In this document: positions 44,425 to 52,982 of the stretch, in pieces
Numbering within the stretch: position 1 is the stretch's first letter
Layout: every line of letters starts with the position of its first letter
Assembly: GCF_020911725.1 (NCBI RefSeq)
Contig: NZ_CP076620.1
Location: forward strand, 294,501-358,500
Origin: Clostridium cadaveris
Lineage (GTDB): Bacteria; Bacillota; Clostridia; Clostridiales; Clostridiaceae
Length of the DNA: 64,000 nucleotides
Reading direction: 5' to 3'
Position numbers and translations under genes: made by a program
The notes under the pieces: generated by a model
What the model saw: the letters and a program-made list of their open reading frames with translations, nothing else
Told to the model about the DNA's origin: nothing
Database searches by the model: none

Positions 44425-47055
44425 ATGTTTAAAAGAAAAGAATTGATAGTTTTAGGAATACTTGCTTCTACAATAACAATAGGCGCTAAGATGCCTACTG
44501 TTGCAGAAGCACAAGGATTAACTTCTGTTAGAAGTGGAATTGAAGCTTACTATGATGAAAATGGAGGGACTCCATATAGTACTGCAATGGATAGCTTAGA
44601 GAATGAAAAAGCTGCCCAAGAAGCTTATACATTAATAGCAAACAATTATTCTAAAATTAATGGAAGATACTCAACTATAAATGGAGAGATACGTATACCT
44701 TTTTCAGAAACTATAAAGCAAGCAGATGCTAAAGTGAAAAAAATGAAACCATCATCTTATAAAACTTACCTACAATTACATGTTTCGCTACAAAAAAGAA
44801 TTGAATCAAACTATAAGAAAATGCTTCAATTCAATGAAAAACAAAGAAGAAATCAAACTATAAAATGGGATGAGTTTGAAAACACAGGAAAAGAATTAGT
44901 AAAGATTATAGAAGATTTTAATGCATTAGAAAATAGCTATCAAGGAAATGATGATTCTAAATTTGCTTTTGCAAAAGAAAAACTAAATAATTTAACAGGA
45001 ATATTATCCTCAATGGAAAAATATGCGTCAAAGGATAATAAATCAACAGAATTAGTTGAGGGAGAAGAAATTTCATATATACCAGATTATAATGGAAAAG
45101 GGAATAGTTATCTTCCAACAAGCAACAATCAAATTAAAAAGTTAGTAAGAGAAAAGCTTTCGACATCTGGAGAATTGAAGCTAAGATTATCTGGAGAGTA
45201 CATAAAAGGGTCATATATGCTAACACAATATGGGTTTAGTGATGTAGATGGAAACCTTCTCACTGATACAGTAAGTAATGCTATAAGAGAAGCATATAAA
45301 AACGCTATAATTACAAAAATTTCATATAACTATATGACAAATGAATATGGTCAGATAGAAGCTATAGAAATAAATTTATCAAGTAATGCATATAAAGAGA
45401 AAAGTGGAGAGTCAGATAAGAAGGCAGCAGAAGAAGCGGCTAGATTAAAAGCAGAAGAAGAGAAAAGAGCAGCAGAAGAGGAAGCAGCTAGACTAAAAGC
45501 GGAAGAAGAGAAAAGAGCAGCAGAAGAGGAAGCGGCTAGACTAAAAGCGGAAGAAGAGAAAAGAGCAGCAGAAGAAGAAGCGGCTAGACTAAAAGCAGAA
45601 GAAGAAGAGAAAAAAGCTGAGGAAGAAGCAGCTAAACCAAAAGAAAGAGAAGAGAATAATTCTGAAGAAATTAATATTTTATCAGATGATGCTTATAGAA
45701 AAGAAGCTAAAGATGTATATAGATTAATATCAAGCAATTATTCTAATCTCAATGGAAGATATTCAACTTTAAGAGGTGAAGTTCGTGTACCTTTAACAGA
45801 AATTATAAAACAAGCAGATGGTGCGGCAAAGAAGTTGAATAGTTCATCTTATAAAACTTATCTTGAAGAGCATATTGCATTACAAAAAAGAATTGAAGAA
45901 AATTATAAAAAAATATTGCAGTTCAATGAGAAAAAAAGAGACAATCAAGCTATAAAATGGGATGAGTTTGAAAGTACTGGAAGAGACTTATCTAAAATAC
46001 TATCAGATTTTAAAGCTTTAGAAGATAAATATAAAGGAAATAATGAATTTAAGTTTGCATTTGCAGAAGAAAGACTTAATAATTTAAGCAACATATTATC
46101 ATCAATGGAAGGCTATGCTGCAAAAGATAATAAAGCAAAAGAATTAGTTGAAGGAGAAGAAATTTCATATGTACCATCTTATAATGGTAAAGGAAATAGT
46201 TATCTTCCAATAAGCAATAATCAAATTAAGAAGTTAGTAAGAAAGAAAATTTCATCATCAGGAGAGATGAAGTTAAAAATATCTGGAGACTTTATAAAAG
46301 AAAACTTTGTACGAACTTCATCAGGACTAGCTGATATTAATGGAAATCTTCTTACAGATATAGTTATGAAAGCTATAAAAGGAACTTATAAAGATGGAAT
46401 AGTTAAACAAACATCTTATAGTTATATGATGGATGCCTATGGACGTATAGAGTCTATAGAAGTAACTTTAACAAGCAGAGTTACTGAAGCACAACAAAAA
46501 GAGATTGATAAAAAGATTATAGAAATTATAAATTCTAAAGAATATAAAGAAAAACAAAACATAAAAGACAAAGTTCAATATATTCATGATTGGCTTGTTC
46601 AGAACATGGAATACTCTTTTGGAGTAAATAGTGCTGGAGAAGAGGCATCTAGTTCTAATACATCAACAGGCTTAAATAGTGCAGGAGCTGATGTACACAG
46701 TCCGTATTCTGTTTTGAAAAATGGTAAAGGAGTTTGCCAAGCTTATGCAACATTCTTTGTTAGAGCTATAGAACTAATGAAGGAAGTAGGAAAAGAAGAT
46801 ATATCAGTTAAATATATTACCGGAACAGCAGGAAGTAGAAGAAGTTATGGATCTCATGCGTGGACAAGCGTTACAGTAGATAATGTTGAATATTTTATAG
46901 ATCCAACCTTTGATGATCCAACATATGTTACTCCAAATAATGGTGACTACACATCATATAGAAAAAGAATTATTCGTGATTATTTTTGGAAAACAGCAGA
47001 AGAGTTTGCTAGAATAGATAGGGAAAGAGGAACTTTTCATATAGGAGAAAACTAA
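44425..47055 (+). CDS. Secreted transglutaminase-like protein with duplicated N-terminal module
   Basis: 876 residues from ATG 44425 after GAAAGGAGAG. Seen: signal peptide (1-30, ending VAEAQ); module A (about 62-321); a charged coiled coil of four 16-residue repeats (about 338-401); module B (about 427-687), clearly homologous to A (shared NGRYST, ALQ/SLQKRIE, QFNEK, IKWDEFE, LVEGEEISY, NGKGNSYLP); and a C-terminal transglutaminase-like domain with Cys771 (NGKGVCQAYA), His811 (SHAWT) and Asp826 (FIDPTFDDP), an intact catalytic triad. There is no LPxTG or other anchor. Known: bacterial transglutaminase-like domains are often proteases or crosslinkers. Inferred: secreted envelope enzyme; the duplicated module may bind wall or protein. 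Function not known. Confidence 0.85.
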   Translation: MFKRKELIVLGILASTITIGAKMPTVAEAQGLTSVRSGIEAYYDENGGTPYSTAMDSLENEKAAQEAYTLIANNYSKINGRYSTINGEIRIPFSETIKQADAKVKKMKPSSYKTYLQLHVSLQKRIESNYKKMLQFNEKQRRNQTIKWDEFENTGKELVKIIEDFNALENSYQGNDDSKFAFAKEKLNNLTGILSSMEKYASKDNKSTELVEGEEISYIPDYNGKGNSYLPTSNNQIKKLVREKLSTSGELKLRLSGEYIKGSYMLTQYGFSDVDGNLLTDTVSNAIREAYKNAIITKISYNYMTNEYGQIEAIEINLSSNAYKEKSGESDKKAAEEAARLKAEEEKRAAEEEAARLKAEEEKRAAEEEAARLKAEEEKRAAEEEAARLKAEEEEKKAEEEAAKPKEREENNSEEINILSDDAYRKEAKDVYRLISSNYSNLNGRYSTLRGEVRVPLTEIIKQADGAAKKLNSSSYKTYLEEHIALQKRIEENYKKILQFNEKKRDNQAIKWDEFESTGRDLSKILSDFKALEDKYKGNNEFKFAFAEERLNNLSNILSSMEGYAAKDNKAKELVEGEEISYVPSYNGKGNSYLPISNNQIKKLVRKKISSSGEMKLKISGDFIKENFVRTSSGLADINGNLLTDIVMKAIKGTYKDGIVKQTSYSYMMDAYGRIESIEVTLTSRVTEAQQKEIDKKIIEIINSKEYKEKQNIKDKVQYIHDWLVQNMEYSFGVNSAGEEASSSNTSTGLNSAGADVHSPYSVLKNGKGVCQAYATFFVRAIELMKEVGKEDISVKYITGTAGSRRSYGSHAWTSVTVDNVEYFIDPTFDDPTYVTPNNGDYTSYRKRIIRDYFWKTAEEFARIDRERGTFHIGEN
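45436..45630 (+). repeat. Four 48-bp in-frame repeats in the linker
   Basis: Copies begin at 45436, 45484, 45532 and 45580, each encoding AARLKAEEEKRAAEEE with small changes in the last. Typical of an expandable coiled-coil spacer. Confidence 0.92.
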
Positions 47056-47089
47056 AAGCAAAAGTTTATTATAAGTTTAAATTTAAGGA

Positions 47090-47135
47090 TGCATGTGCCG
47101 ACTAATTAAAAAGTTGGTATGTGCATTTTTATTAA
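47090..47135 (+). terminator. Terminator after the transglutaminase-like gene
   Basis: ATGCATGTGCCGACT pairs with AGTTGGTATGTGCAT (several G-T pairs), then TTTTTATT. Confidence 0.85.
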
Positions 47136-47250
47136 AAAAAATAAATGGATAAATAGTTGAGATTATTTTTATGGTGCGAATCAAATTAATAATAAAATAT
47201 GCGATTTAGAATTAAAGTGTTAAAAATTTGATTTAAATTATGATAAATTC

Positions 47251-47279
47251 TTGAAATGATTCAAAGCTTATGATAATAT
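47251..47279 (+). promoter_or_regulatory. Promoter of the Phe-leader/NSS transcript
   Basis: TTGAAA (47251-47256) and TAATAT (47274-47279) are 17 bp apart. Transcription would start near 47286, just ahead of the leader-peptide ribosome site AAGGAGAG (about 47301). Confidence 0.7.
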
Positions 47280-47312
47280 AAATATATGATTCACTTTAGA
47301 AGGAGAGATTTT

Positions 47313-47384
47313 ATGACATACTTATCCTATAGAAAAAATATAAAAGTTAATATAGCATTTTTTAACTTTAGCTTTTTTAGATAG
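47313..47384 (+). CDS. Phe-rich leader peptide, candidate attenuator
   Basis: 23 residues beginning MTYLSYRKNIKV and ending AFFNFSFFR. ATG 47313 has a strong ribosome site (AAGGAGAG, 6 bp upstream). Five of the last eight codons are TTT (47358, 47361, 47367, 47373, 47376), and the stop codon TAG overlaps the first base of hairpin arm A. A short, well-translated frame with clustered codons for one amino acid ahead of switching hairpins and a transporter gene is the classic attenuation layout, as in pheL. Inferred: Phe-tRNA charging controls ribosome position. Alternatively it could be a small functional peptide; no membrane-like design is evident. Confidence 0.65.
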   Translation: MTYLSYRKNIKVNIAFFNFSFFR

Positions 47385-47567
47385 GTTTGTATTTGTGAAA
47401 TCGAGGAAGTGTTCATAGATGCAAACCGAAATGTACAGGTGTTTGTATCTATGATAGCTAAGGTTTAATTAACATGAGATTTTTTAGCTGCATAGATGAT
47501 GCTATGTGGCTTTTGTTATGTATTTTAGATTAAAAGTCATGTAGCATGTGCTATGTGGCTTTTATTA
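47384..47567 (+). promoter_or_regulatory. Switching hairpins and tandem terminators ahead of the NSS gene
   Basis: Arm A (47384-47399) pairs with arm B (47412-47427) over 16 bp. Arm B can instead pair with arm C (47441-47454) over 14 bp. Arm C's 3' part (CTATGATAGCT) can pair with arm D (AGCTGCATAG, 47486), the 5' side of terminator D-E (47486-47514). A second terminator of repeated sequence follows at 47532-47563. So A-B with C-D (read-through) competes with B-C plus D-E (termination). A ribosome at the leader stop would mask A and favour termination; one stalled at the first Phe codons would leave A free. Confidence 0.65.
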
Positions 47568-47590
47568 TTTTACTGAGGGGGATTTACGAG

Positions 47591-48913
47591 ATGAAAGAAG
47601 AAAAACAAAGAGAAAAATTTTCAGGAAGCTTAGGATTTATATTGGCTTGTGTAGGTGCGGCTATAGGACTAGGAAACGTATGGCTGTTTCCATATAGGCT
47701 TGGGCAATGTGGAGGAGCGGCATTTTTGATACCATACTTTATATTTGTATTTGTTCTTGGAGTGGCAGGTGTAGTCATGGAAATGGCTTTTGGGAGAGCT
47801 AATGGAACAGGTTCTATGACTGGAATAAAAAAGGCATTTAAAGAAAAAGGAATAAAGGGTAGGAAGATTGTAAGTTCTATACCAACACTAGGACTTGGAG
47901 CTATATTCTTATTTTACGCTATTGTTGTTGGATGGGTACTAAAATATTTTGTTATTAGTATTACAGGGGAAATTGGAACTATAGATCCAGCCGAATATTT
48001 TAATAGCTTTGCAGGAAGTCCAGAAACTATAATATGGCATGGAACTGCAGTTATACTTACACTTATAGTAATACTTTTAGGAGTTACAAAAGGAATTGAG
48101 AAGATCAACAAGATTATAATGCCTTGTCTTTTTATGATATTTATACTTTTAGCAGCTAGATCACTTACTTTGGATGGCGCATCATCAGGAGTTATGTACC
48201 TTTTAAAACCAAGGTGGGAGCTTCTGCTTAATATACAAACATGGGTAATGGCACTTGGGCAAGCCTTCTTCACCGTATCACTTACAGGATGTGCTCTTGT
48301 AACTTATGGAAGTTACACAGACAAAGAAGTAGACTTAGTTTCAGCGGCGATGCAAACAGCAATATTTGATACATTAGCAGCTTTACTTGCGGCATTTATA
48401 ATAATTCCGGCAGCTTTTGCCTATGGATTAGATCCAGCAGCTGGACCCTCACTATTATTTATAACAGTACCAAGTATATTCCAAGCTATGCCTATGGGTA
48501 CAATGTTAAGCGCGTTATTCTTTCTTGGAATAATATTCGCTTCAATATCCTCATGTATTGTAATGATGGAAGGACCTGTGGAAGCACTTATGAGTGAGAC
48601 AAAGCTAAACAGAAGGAAGGGAGCAATTTTAATAGCAATAATATCTTTTATTCTAGCAATACCTATGGATCTTAGCATGGATCTATTTGGAAGCTTTTCA
48701 GATTTTATAACTATAGTGGTAACACCTCTTGGTTCATTGATTGTAGCTATAACTTATTTCTGGATACTTAATCCAAAGGATGCCTTAATGGAAATAAATA
48801 TTGGAGCAAAAAAGCCACTTGGCAGATACTATATTCCACTAGTCAAATATGGATATACTTTCATAACAGTTATTGTAATCATACTTGGAGTTATGTATGG
48901 AGGAATAGGATAA
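47591..48913 (+). CDS. Na+-coupled NSS-family amino acid transporter
   Basis: 440 residues. ATG 47591 follows GAGGGGG; the longer frame from 47546 begins inside the terminator. Seen: FILACVGAAIGLGNVWLFPYRLGQCGGAAFLIPY, the NSS/SNF first membrane segment with sodium and substrate contacts (GLGNVWLFPY), and eleven to twelve membrane segments. Known: LeuT, MhsT and TnaT homologues import leucine, tryptophan or other hydrophobic amino acids. The Phe-rich leader upstream makes phenylalanine or related aromatic amino acids the best guess. No terminator is clear after it. Confidence 0.92.
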   Translation: MKEEKQREKFSGSLGFILACVGAAIGLGNVWLFPYRLGQCGGAAFLIPYFIFVFVLGVAGVVMEMAFGRANGTGSMTGIKKAFKEKGIKGRKIVSSIPTLGLGAIFLFYAIVVGWVLKYFVISITGEIGTIDPAEYFNSFAGSPETIIWHGTAVILTLIVILLGVTKGIEKINKIIMPCLFMIFILLAARSLTLDGASSGVMYLLKPRWELLLNIQTWVMALGQAFFTVSLTGCALVTYGSYTDKEVDLVSAAMQTAIFDTLAALLAAFIIIPAAFAYGLDPAAGPSLLFITVPSIFQAMPMGTMLSALFFLGIIFASISSCIVMMEGPVEALMSETKLNRRKGAILIAIISFILAIPMDLSMDLFGSFSDFITIVVTPLGSLIVAITYFWILNPKDALMEINIGAKKPLGRYYIPLVKYGYTFITVIVIILGVMYGGIG

Positions 48914-48939
48914 GATTATTCGTAATATAACAAAATGTA

Positions 48940-48967
48940 TTGAAAGTCAGACAATTTATGCTATAAT
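48940..48967 (+). promoter_or_regulatory. Promoter of the panCD operon
   Basis: TTGAAA (48940-48945) and TATAAT (48962-48967), 16-bp spacer. Predicted start near 48974, giving a leader of about 260 bases. Confidence 0.75.
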
Positions 48968-48989
48968 AGCAAATGGTGGTATTCTTTTT

Positions 48990-49179
48990 TGAAACTACAC
49001 GCTTAGTGTTAATAGTTTAATTATAAAAATCATATTTCTTCAAGATTTATGTCTACTTCTTTGAAGGGGCAATTAATGAATTGGAAGAAAGGTGTGCTTA
49101 GTGTTACCTTTATTAAGTGCGCTTAAAAACAACTAAATATAAATGATACTGCCATGGTTTTTTTTCCATGGCTTTTTTT
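48990..49179 (+). promoter_or_regulatory. panC leader: two similar stem-loops and a terminator
   Basis: Two stem-loops share GCTTAGTGTTA: AACTA-...-TAGTT around 49001-49011, and AAAGGT-...-ACCTTT around 49096-49106. A terminator follows, GCCATGG/CCATGGC with a T loop and seven T residues (49148-49179), 56 bp before panC. Known: the pan RNA motif occurs as tandem stem-loops upstream of pantothenate genes in Firmicutes. Inferred: this may be one; the consensus was not checked. The layout suggests control by premature termination. Confidence 0.5.
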
Positions 49180-49235
49180 AAGACTTCTATCAAAAAAGAA
49201 TATTTCTAATACCACAAGAGAGAAGGAGATTTTAA

Positions 49236-50078
49236 ATGAAAGTATCAAAAACAGTGGACGAAGTACGTCTAATCACAAAACAGTGGAGAGCAGAGGGGTA
49301 TACCGTAGGGCTTGTACCTACAATGGGATACCTGCATGAAGGTCATGGAAGCCTTATTGAAAGGTGCAGAAAAGAGAACGACAAAGTTATTGTCTCTATT
49401 TTTGTAAATCCTACTCAATTTGGTGCAAATGAGGACCTTGGAGCTTATCCACGAGATTTTGAGAGGGACAAGGACCTGTGCGAAAAACTTGGATGTGATC
49501 TTATATTTCATCCAGAACCAAGTGAAATGTATGTAGACCCTCATGCTTACGTGAACATAAACGGACTAAGCGATTATCTTTGTGGAAAGTCACGTCCAGT
49601 TCATTTCAAAGGAGTATGCACCGTGGTTTCAAAACTATTCAACATAGTGCATCCACATAATGCTTATTTTGGTGAGAAAGATGCTCAGCAGCTTGCTATC
49701 ATAAAAAAGATGGTTAAAGATTTGAACTTTGATGTAAATGTCGTGGGATGTCCAATAGTGAGAGAAGAAGATGGGCTTGCAAAATCATCTAGAAATGCTT
49801 ATCTAAGTGAAGAGGAAAGAAAGTCGGCTTTATGTCTTTCAAGGGCAATAAAGAAAGGACAAGAGATTATAAGAAATTCAAAAAAAGCATCTGAAGTTAT
49901 AGATGCCATGAAAGCTATAGTAAATGATGAAAAAGATGCAAAGATAGACTATATTGAAGTGGTTGATGCCGTGACAATGCAGCCTATCTCTGAGATAAAG
50001 GGAAATGTTCTTGTGGCTATGGCAGTTTATATTGGAAAGACAAGACTTATAGATAATTTTACTTGGGAGGCAAAATAA
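49236..50078 (+). CDS. panC: Pantothenate synthetase
   Basis: 280 residues, the usual length; ATG 49236 after AGAAGGAG. Seen: the ATP-binding [13 protein letters not shown] (HIGH-like), [44 protein letters not shown], and [12 protein letters not shown] (KMSKS-like loop). Known: joins pantoate and beta-alanine with ATP to give pantothenate in the cytosol. Start of an operon with panD one base downstream and a BASS transporter; panB and panE are absent from the window. Confidence 0.97.
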   Translation: MKVSKTVDEVRLITKQWRAEGYTVGLVPTMGYLHEGHGSLIERCRKENDKVIVSIFVNPTQFGANEDLGAYPRDFERDKDLCEKLGCDLIFHPEPSEMYVDPHAYVNINGLSDYLCGKSRPVHFKGVCTVVSKLFNIVHPHNAYFGEKDAQQLAIIKKMVKDLNFDVNVVGCPIVREEDGLAKSSRNAYLSEEERKSALCLSRAIKKGQEIIRNSKKASEVIDAMKAIVNDEKDAKIDYIEVVDAVTMQPISEIKGNVLVAMAVYIGKTRLIDNFTWEAK

Positions 50079-50079
50079 G

Positions 50080-50463
50080 ATGTTTATTAATAAATTAAAA
50101 GGTAAAATACACAGAGCAACGGTCAAGCAAGCAGAGCTTGATTATGTAGGAAGTATAACAGTGGATGAGGAATTATTAGAGGCTGCTGGAATACAGGAGT
50201 ATGAGGAAGTACAGATAGTTGATATAAATAATGGTAAGCGTTTTTCAACTTACACAATTTGTGGAGAGAGAGGAAGCGGACTTATTTGTTTAAATGGTGC
50301 AGCAGCAAGATGTGTAGCTGTTAATGATAAAATAATAATAATGAGTTATGCAGCTATGGAACCGGAAGAAGCAAAGAGTTTTAGTCCTAATGTAGTTTTT
50401 GTAGATGATGACAATAAAATAAGCAATGTACGTCATTATGAAAAACATGGACAGCTTAAATAG
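50080..50463 (+). CDS. panD: Aspartate 1-decarboxylase
   Basis: 127 residues; ATG 50080 one base after the panC stop. Seen: [21 protein letters not shown] with the Gly24-Ser25 self-cleavage site that makes the pyruvoyl group, Tyr22, and [15 protein letters not shown]. Known: decarboxylates aspartate to beta-alanine, the partner substrate of PanC. Translationally coupled with panC. All key residues are present. Confidence 0.97.
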   Translation: MFINKLKGKIHRATVKQAELDYVGSITVDEELLEAAGIQEYEEVQIVDINNGKRFSTYTICGERGSGLICLNGAAARCVAVNDKIIIMSYAAMEPEEAKSFSPNVVFVDDDNKISNVRHYEKHGQLK

Positions 50464-50478
50464 GAGCGGTATGGTGTA

Positions 50479-51414
50479 ATGGAAAAGATGAAAAAGATAA
50501 GTGGATTTCTTTCGGCAAAGATAGGAATTATAGTTATTATATTTTCTATAATTGCATTTTTTATTCCAAAAGCATTTATATGGGCAACACCCTACACATC
50601 ATTCCTTCTTGGAGTTGCAATGTTTGGTATGGGACTTACCATAAATATTAATGATTTCAAATTCATCTTTAAACATCCAAAGGACATGCTTATAGGATGT
50701 TTAGCTCAATTTTTGATAATGCCGGTTACAGCTTATGCTTTGGCGAGAATTTTCAACCTTCCACCAGACCTAGCCATAGGGGTTATCCTTGTGGGGTGCT
50801 GTCCGGGAGGAACAGCAAGCAATGTAATAACTCACATTGCAAAGGGAGATACGAACCTTTCCGTTGGAATGACTACAGTTTCAACACTGATAGCACCTAT
50901 AGTCACACCAATGCTTGTCTACTTATTAGGTGGGAAATGGGTCGAAGTTTCAGCTTTATCAATGATGGTCTCTACTATAAAGGTTGTATTAGTTCCTATA
51001 TTACTTGGAATAATTGTTCACAAACTATTAGGAAACAGAACAGAAAAGATTTCAGAGGTAATGCCTGCTGTATCAGTGGTGGCAATAGTTCTTATCATAT
51101 GTGGAATAGTTGGTAAGAATGCATCGAGTCTTTTAACTTGTGGAATAGCCGTTGGCGTAGTTGTAATGCTTCACAACAGCTTTGGTCTTCTATTAGGATT
51201 TGCGGTAGCAAAGCTTCTTAGATTGAATACTAAAAAATCAACGGCGATTGCAATAGAAGTTGGAATGCAAAATAGTGGTCTTGCTGTATCATTAGCAGCA
51301 ACAAATTTTGCAATGAATCCACTTGCAGCAGTACCAGGAGCGATATTCAGTGTGTGGCACAACATATCAGGGGCACTGTTTGCATCATATATGAAAAGGA
51401 AAAATGATAAGTAA
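50479..51414 (+). CDS. BASS-family transporter, likely pantoate/ketopantoate uptake
   Basis: 311 residues from ATG 50479, 15 bp after panD. Seen: about ten membrane segments, GMGLTININDFKFIF, CCPGGTASNVITHIAKGDTNLSVGMTTVSTL (Na+-binding crossing helix) and a late IEVGMQNSGLAVSLA. Known: the bile acid:Na+ symporter family includes Salmonella PanS, which imports ketopantoate. Inferred: in an operon of panC and panD without panB/panE, it supplies the pantoate branch from outside. Bile acid transport is unlikely from context. Its terminator has been split by the IS3 element. Confidence 0.82.
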   Translation: MEKMKKISGFLSAKIGIIVIIFSIIAFFIPKAFIWATPYTSFLLGVAMFGMGLTININDFKFIFKHPKDMLIGCLAQFLIMPVTAYALARIFNLPPDLAIGVILVGCCPGGTASNVITHIAKGDTNLSVGMTTVSTLIAPIVTPMLVYLLGGKWVEVSALSMMVSTIKVVLVPILLGIIVHKLLGNRTEKISEVMPAVSVVAIVLIICGIVGKNASSLLTCGIAVGVVVMLHNSFGLLLGFAVAKLLRLNTKKSTAIAIEVGMQNSGLAVSLAATNFAMNPLAAVPGAIFSVWHNISGALFASYMKRKNDK

Positions 51415-51425
51415 TAGATTGAGGG

Positions 51426-51443
51426 TTATATCAAAATGACTTT
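51426..51443 (+). terminator. 5' arm of the panS-operon terminator, split by the IS element
   Basis: GGTTATATCAAAAT here pairs with the sequence ACTTTGATATAGCC and its T tail at about 52908-52931, on the far side of the IS. Together they read as one intrinsic terminator interrupted in its loop. Confidence 0.6.
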
Positions 51444-51460
51444 AAGAGTTAGCTTTAAAA

Positions 51461-52904
51461 TGGAACCTATAAGATAGACACTAATAAAAGAGAGTCTATC
51501 TATATAGGTTCTTTTTTTGTACAATAAGTTTATGAGGTGAATTAACTATGAGTAAAATAAGATTTTCAAATGATGAAATTAGTAGACTATCAAGAAATAA
51601 ATATGTGAGCAATGTAAGTGAAAAAGCAATAACATATACTAATGAATTTAAAATACATTTTATCGCTGAATGTAGCAAAGGGAAAACTTCAAGAGTTATT
51701 TTTGAAGAAGCTGGATTTGATATAAATACCCTCGGTATTCGTCGTATTGAATGCGCTGGTACAAGATGGAGAAAAGCATTTAAGGATAATGGAATATTAG
51801 GATTAGACGACACTAGACGAAAAAATAGTGGTCGACCACGTAAGCGTAGTATTACTAGCAATGAAATAATAGAAAAGCAAAAAGCAGAAATTGAATATTT
51901 AAAGGCTGAGGTAGAATTGTTAAAAAAATTAGAGCTGCACGAAAGGCAGGTGAGAAAAGGTAAATTAATTGCAGCACAAGCATTTGCCTTAATAGAATAT
52001 ATTGTTAGCAAGTTGCAAAATCATAATGTAGTCAAACATCTATGCAGTACGGCTGGTGTTTCACGCTCTGGTTACTATAGATATCTGTCTTGTAAAAATA
52101 TTAGAACTAATCGCGAAAACAAGGATAATTTAATTAGAAATACTATTCTTGAAGCGCTGAATTATAGAGGTTATAAAAAAGGATCAAGATCAATCAAAAT
52201 GATTTTAAAAGATAAATTTAATATTGTGTATAGCAGAAGGCGTATCCAAAGAATAATGAGAAAGTACAATATAGTTTGCCCTATTAGGAAACCTAATCCA
52301 TATAAGCGTATAGCTAAGGCTACAAAGGAACATACCGTGGTACCTAATCTACTCAATAGAAATTTCAAGCAAGAAATACCTGGTAAAGTATTGCTTACAG
52401 ATATCACATATCTACCATATTCAAATAATAATATGGCTTATTTATCGACCATCAAAGACGCTTCTACTAATGAAATCCTAGCATATAATTTATCTAATAG
52501 AATAACCTTAGATATCGCCACGAATACAATACTTAAACTAATGGCCAACTCCAATGTCAAATTAGCAAAAGATGCTTTTATTCACTCAGATCAAGGTAGT
52601 CATTATACAAGTCCAATATTTCAAAAACTTTTAAAATCTAAGAATCTTGGACAATCTATGTCTAGACGTGGTAACTGTTGGGACAATGCTCCTCAAGAAT
52701 CATTTTTTGGTCATATGAAAGATGAAATTGATTATAAATCTTGTTCAACTTTATCTGAACTACAGTTAATTATTGATGACTATATCGACTACTATAACAA
52801 TGATCGTTGCCAGTGGAATTTAAAAAAGCTGACTCCTGTTCAATACAGAAATCAGCTTTTAGTAGCCTAGCTCTCTTTTTTTAGTGTCCTTGACATAGGT
52901 TCCA
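51461..52904 (+). mobile_element. IS3-family insertion sequence, complete
   Basis: Bounded by inverted repeats TGGAACCTAT (51461) and ATAGGTTCCA (ending 52904), with further inner similarity (GACACT and AAAAGAGAG near both ends). Length 1444 bp, one transposase gene. No clear target duplication is visible. It lies in the loop of the terminator of the panCD operon. Both ends and the transposase look intact. Confidence 0.85.
51548..52870 (+). CDS. IS3-family transposase, single-frame
   Basis: 440 residues from ATG 51548 after GAGGTG. Seen: N-terminal helix-turn-helix domain (about 1-110, GLDDTRRKNSGRPRK), a leucine-rich coiled coil (IIEKQKAEIEYLKAEVELLKK), a helical HTH_21 part, and the rve catalytic core with DDE residues in LLTDITYLPY, IHSDQGSHYTS and NAPQESFFGHMKDE. 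Most IS3 elements make this protein by frameshifting between two frames; here both parts are in one continuous frame, as in some clostridial members. All catalytic residues are intact. Confidence 0.95.
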   Translation: MSKIRFSNDEISRLSRNKYVSNVSEKAITYTNEFKIHFIAECSKGKTSRVIFEEAGFDINTLGIRRIECAGTRWRKAFKDNGILGLDDTRRKNSGRPRKRSITSNEIIEKQKAEIEYLKAEVELLKKLELHERQVRKGKLIAAQAFALIEYIVSKLQNHNVVKHLCSTAGVSRSGYYRYLSCKNIRTNRENKDNLIRNTILEALNYRGYKKGSRSIKMILKDKFNIVYSRRRIQRIMRKYNIVCPIRKPNPYKRIAKATKEHTVVPNLLNRNFKQEIPGKVLLTDITYLPYSNNNMAYLSTIKDASTNEILAYNLSNRITLDIATNTILKLMANSNVKLAKDAFIHSDQGSHYTSPIFQKLLKSKNLGQSMSRRGNCWDNAPQESFFGHMKDEIDYKSCSTLSELQLIIDDYIDYYNNDRCQWNLKKLTPVQYRNQLLVA

Positions 52905-52982
52905 CTTTACTTTGATATAGCCTTTTTTTTATTTAATAAAAACTTTGATATTATAGAGGTTATCCACATTTTAAAATAATCG

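Noticed and set aside
50697-51116. 139-codon plus-strand frame inside the BASS transporter
   Set aside because: Alternate frame of a clear transporter gene, rich in Cys/Trp/Asn as expected of a shadow.
51456-52909. Target-site duplication of the IS3 element
   Set aside because: The bases flanking the inverted repeats (AAAA on the left, CTTT on the right) do not match; a shifted CTTTA match would require uneven ends.
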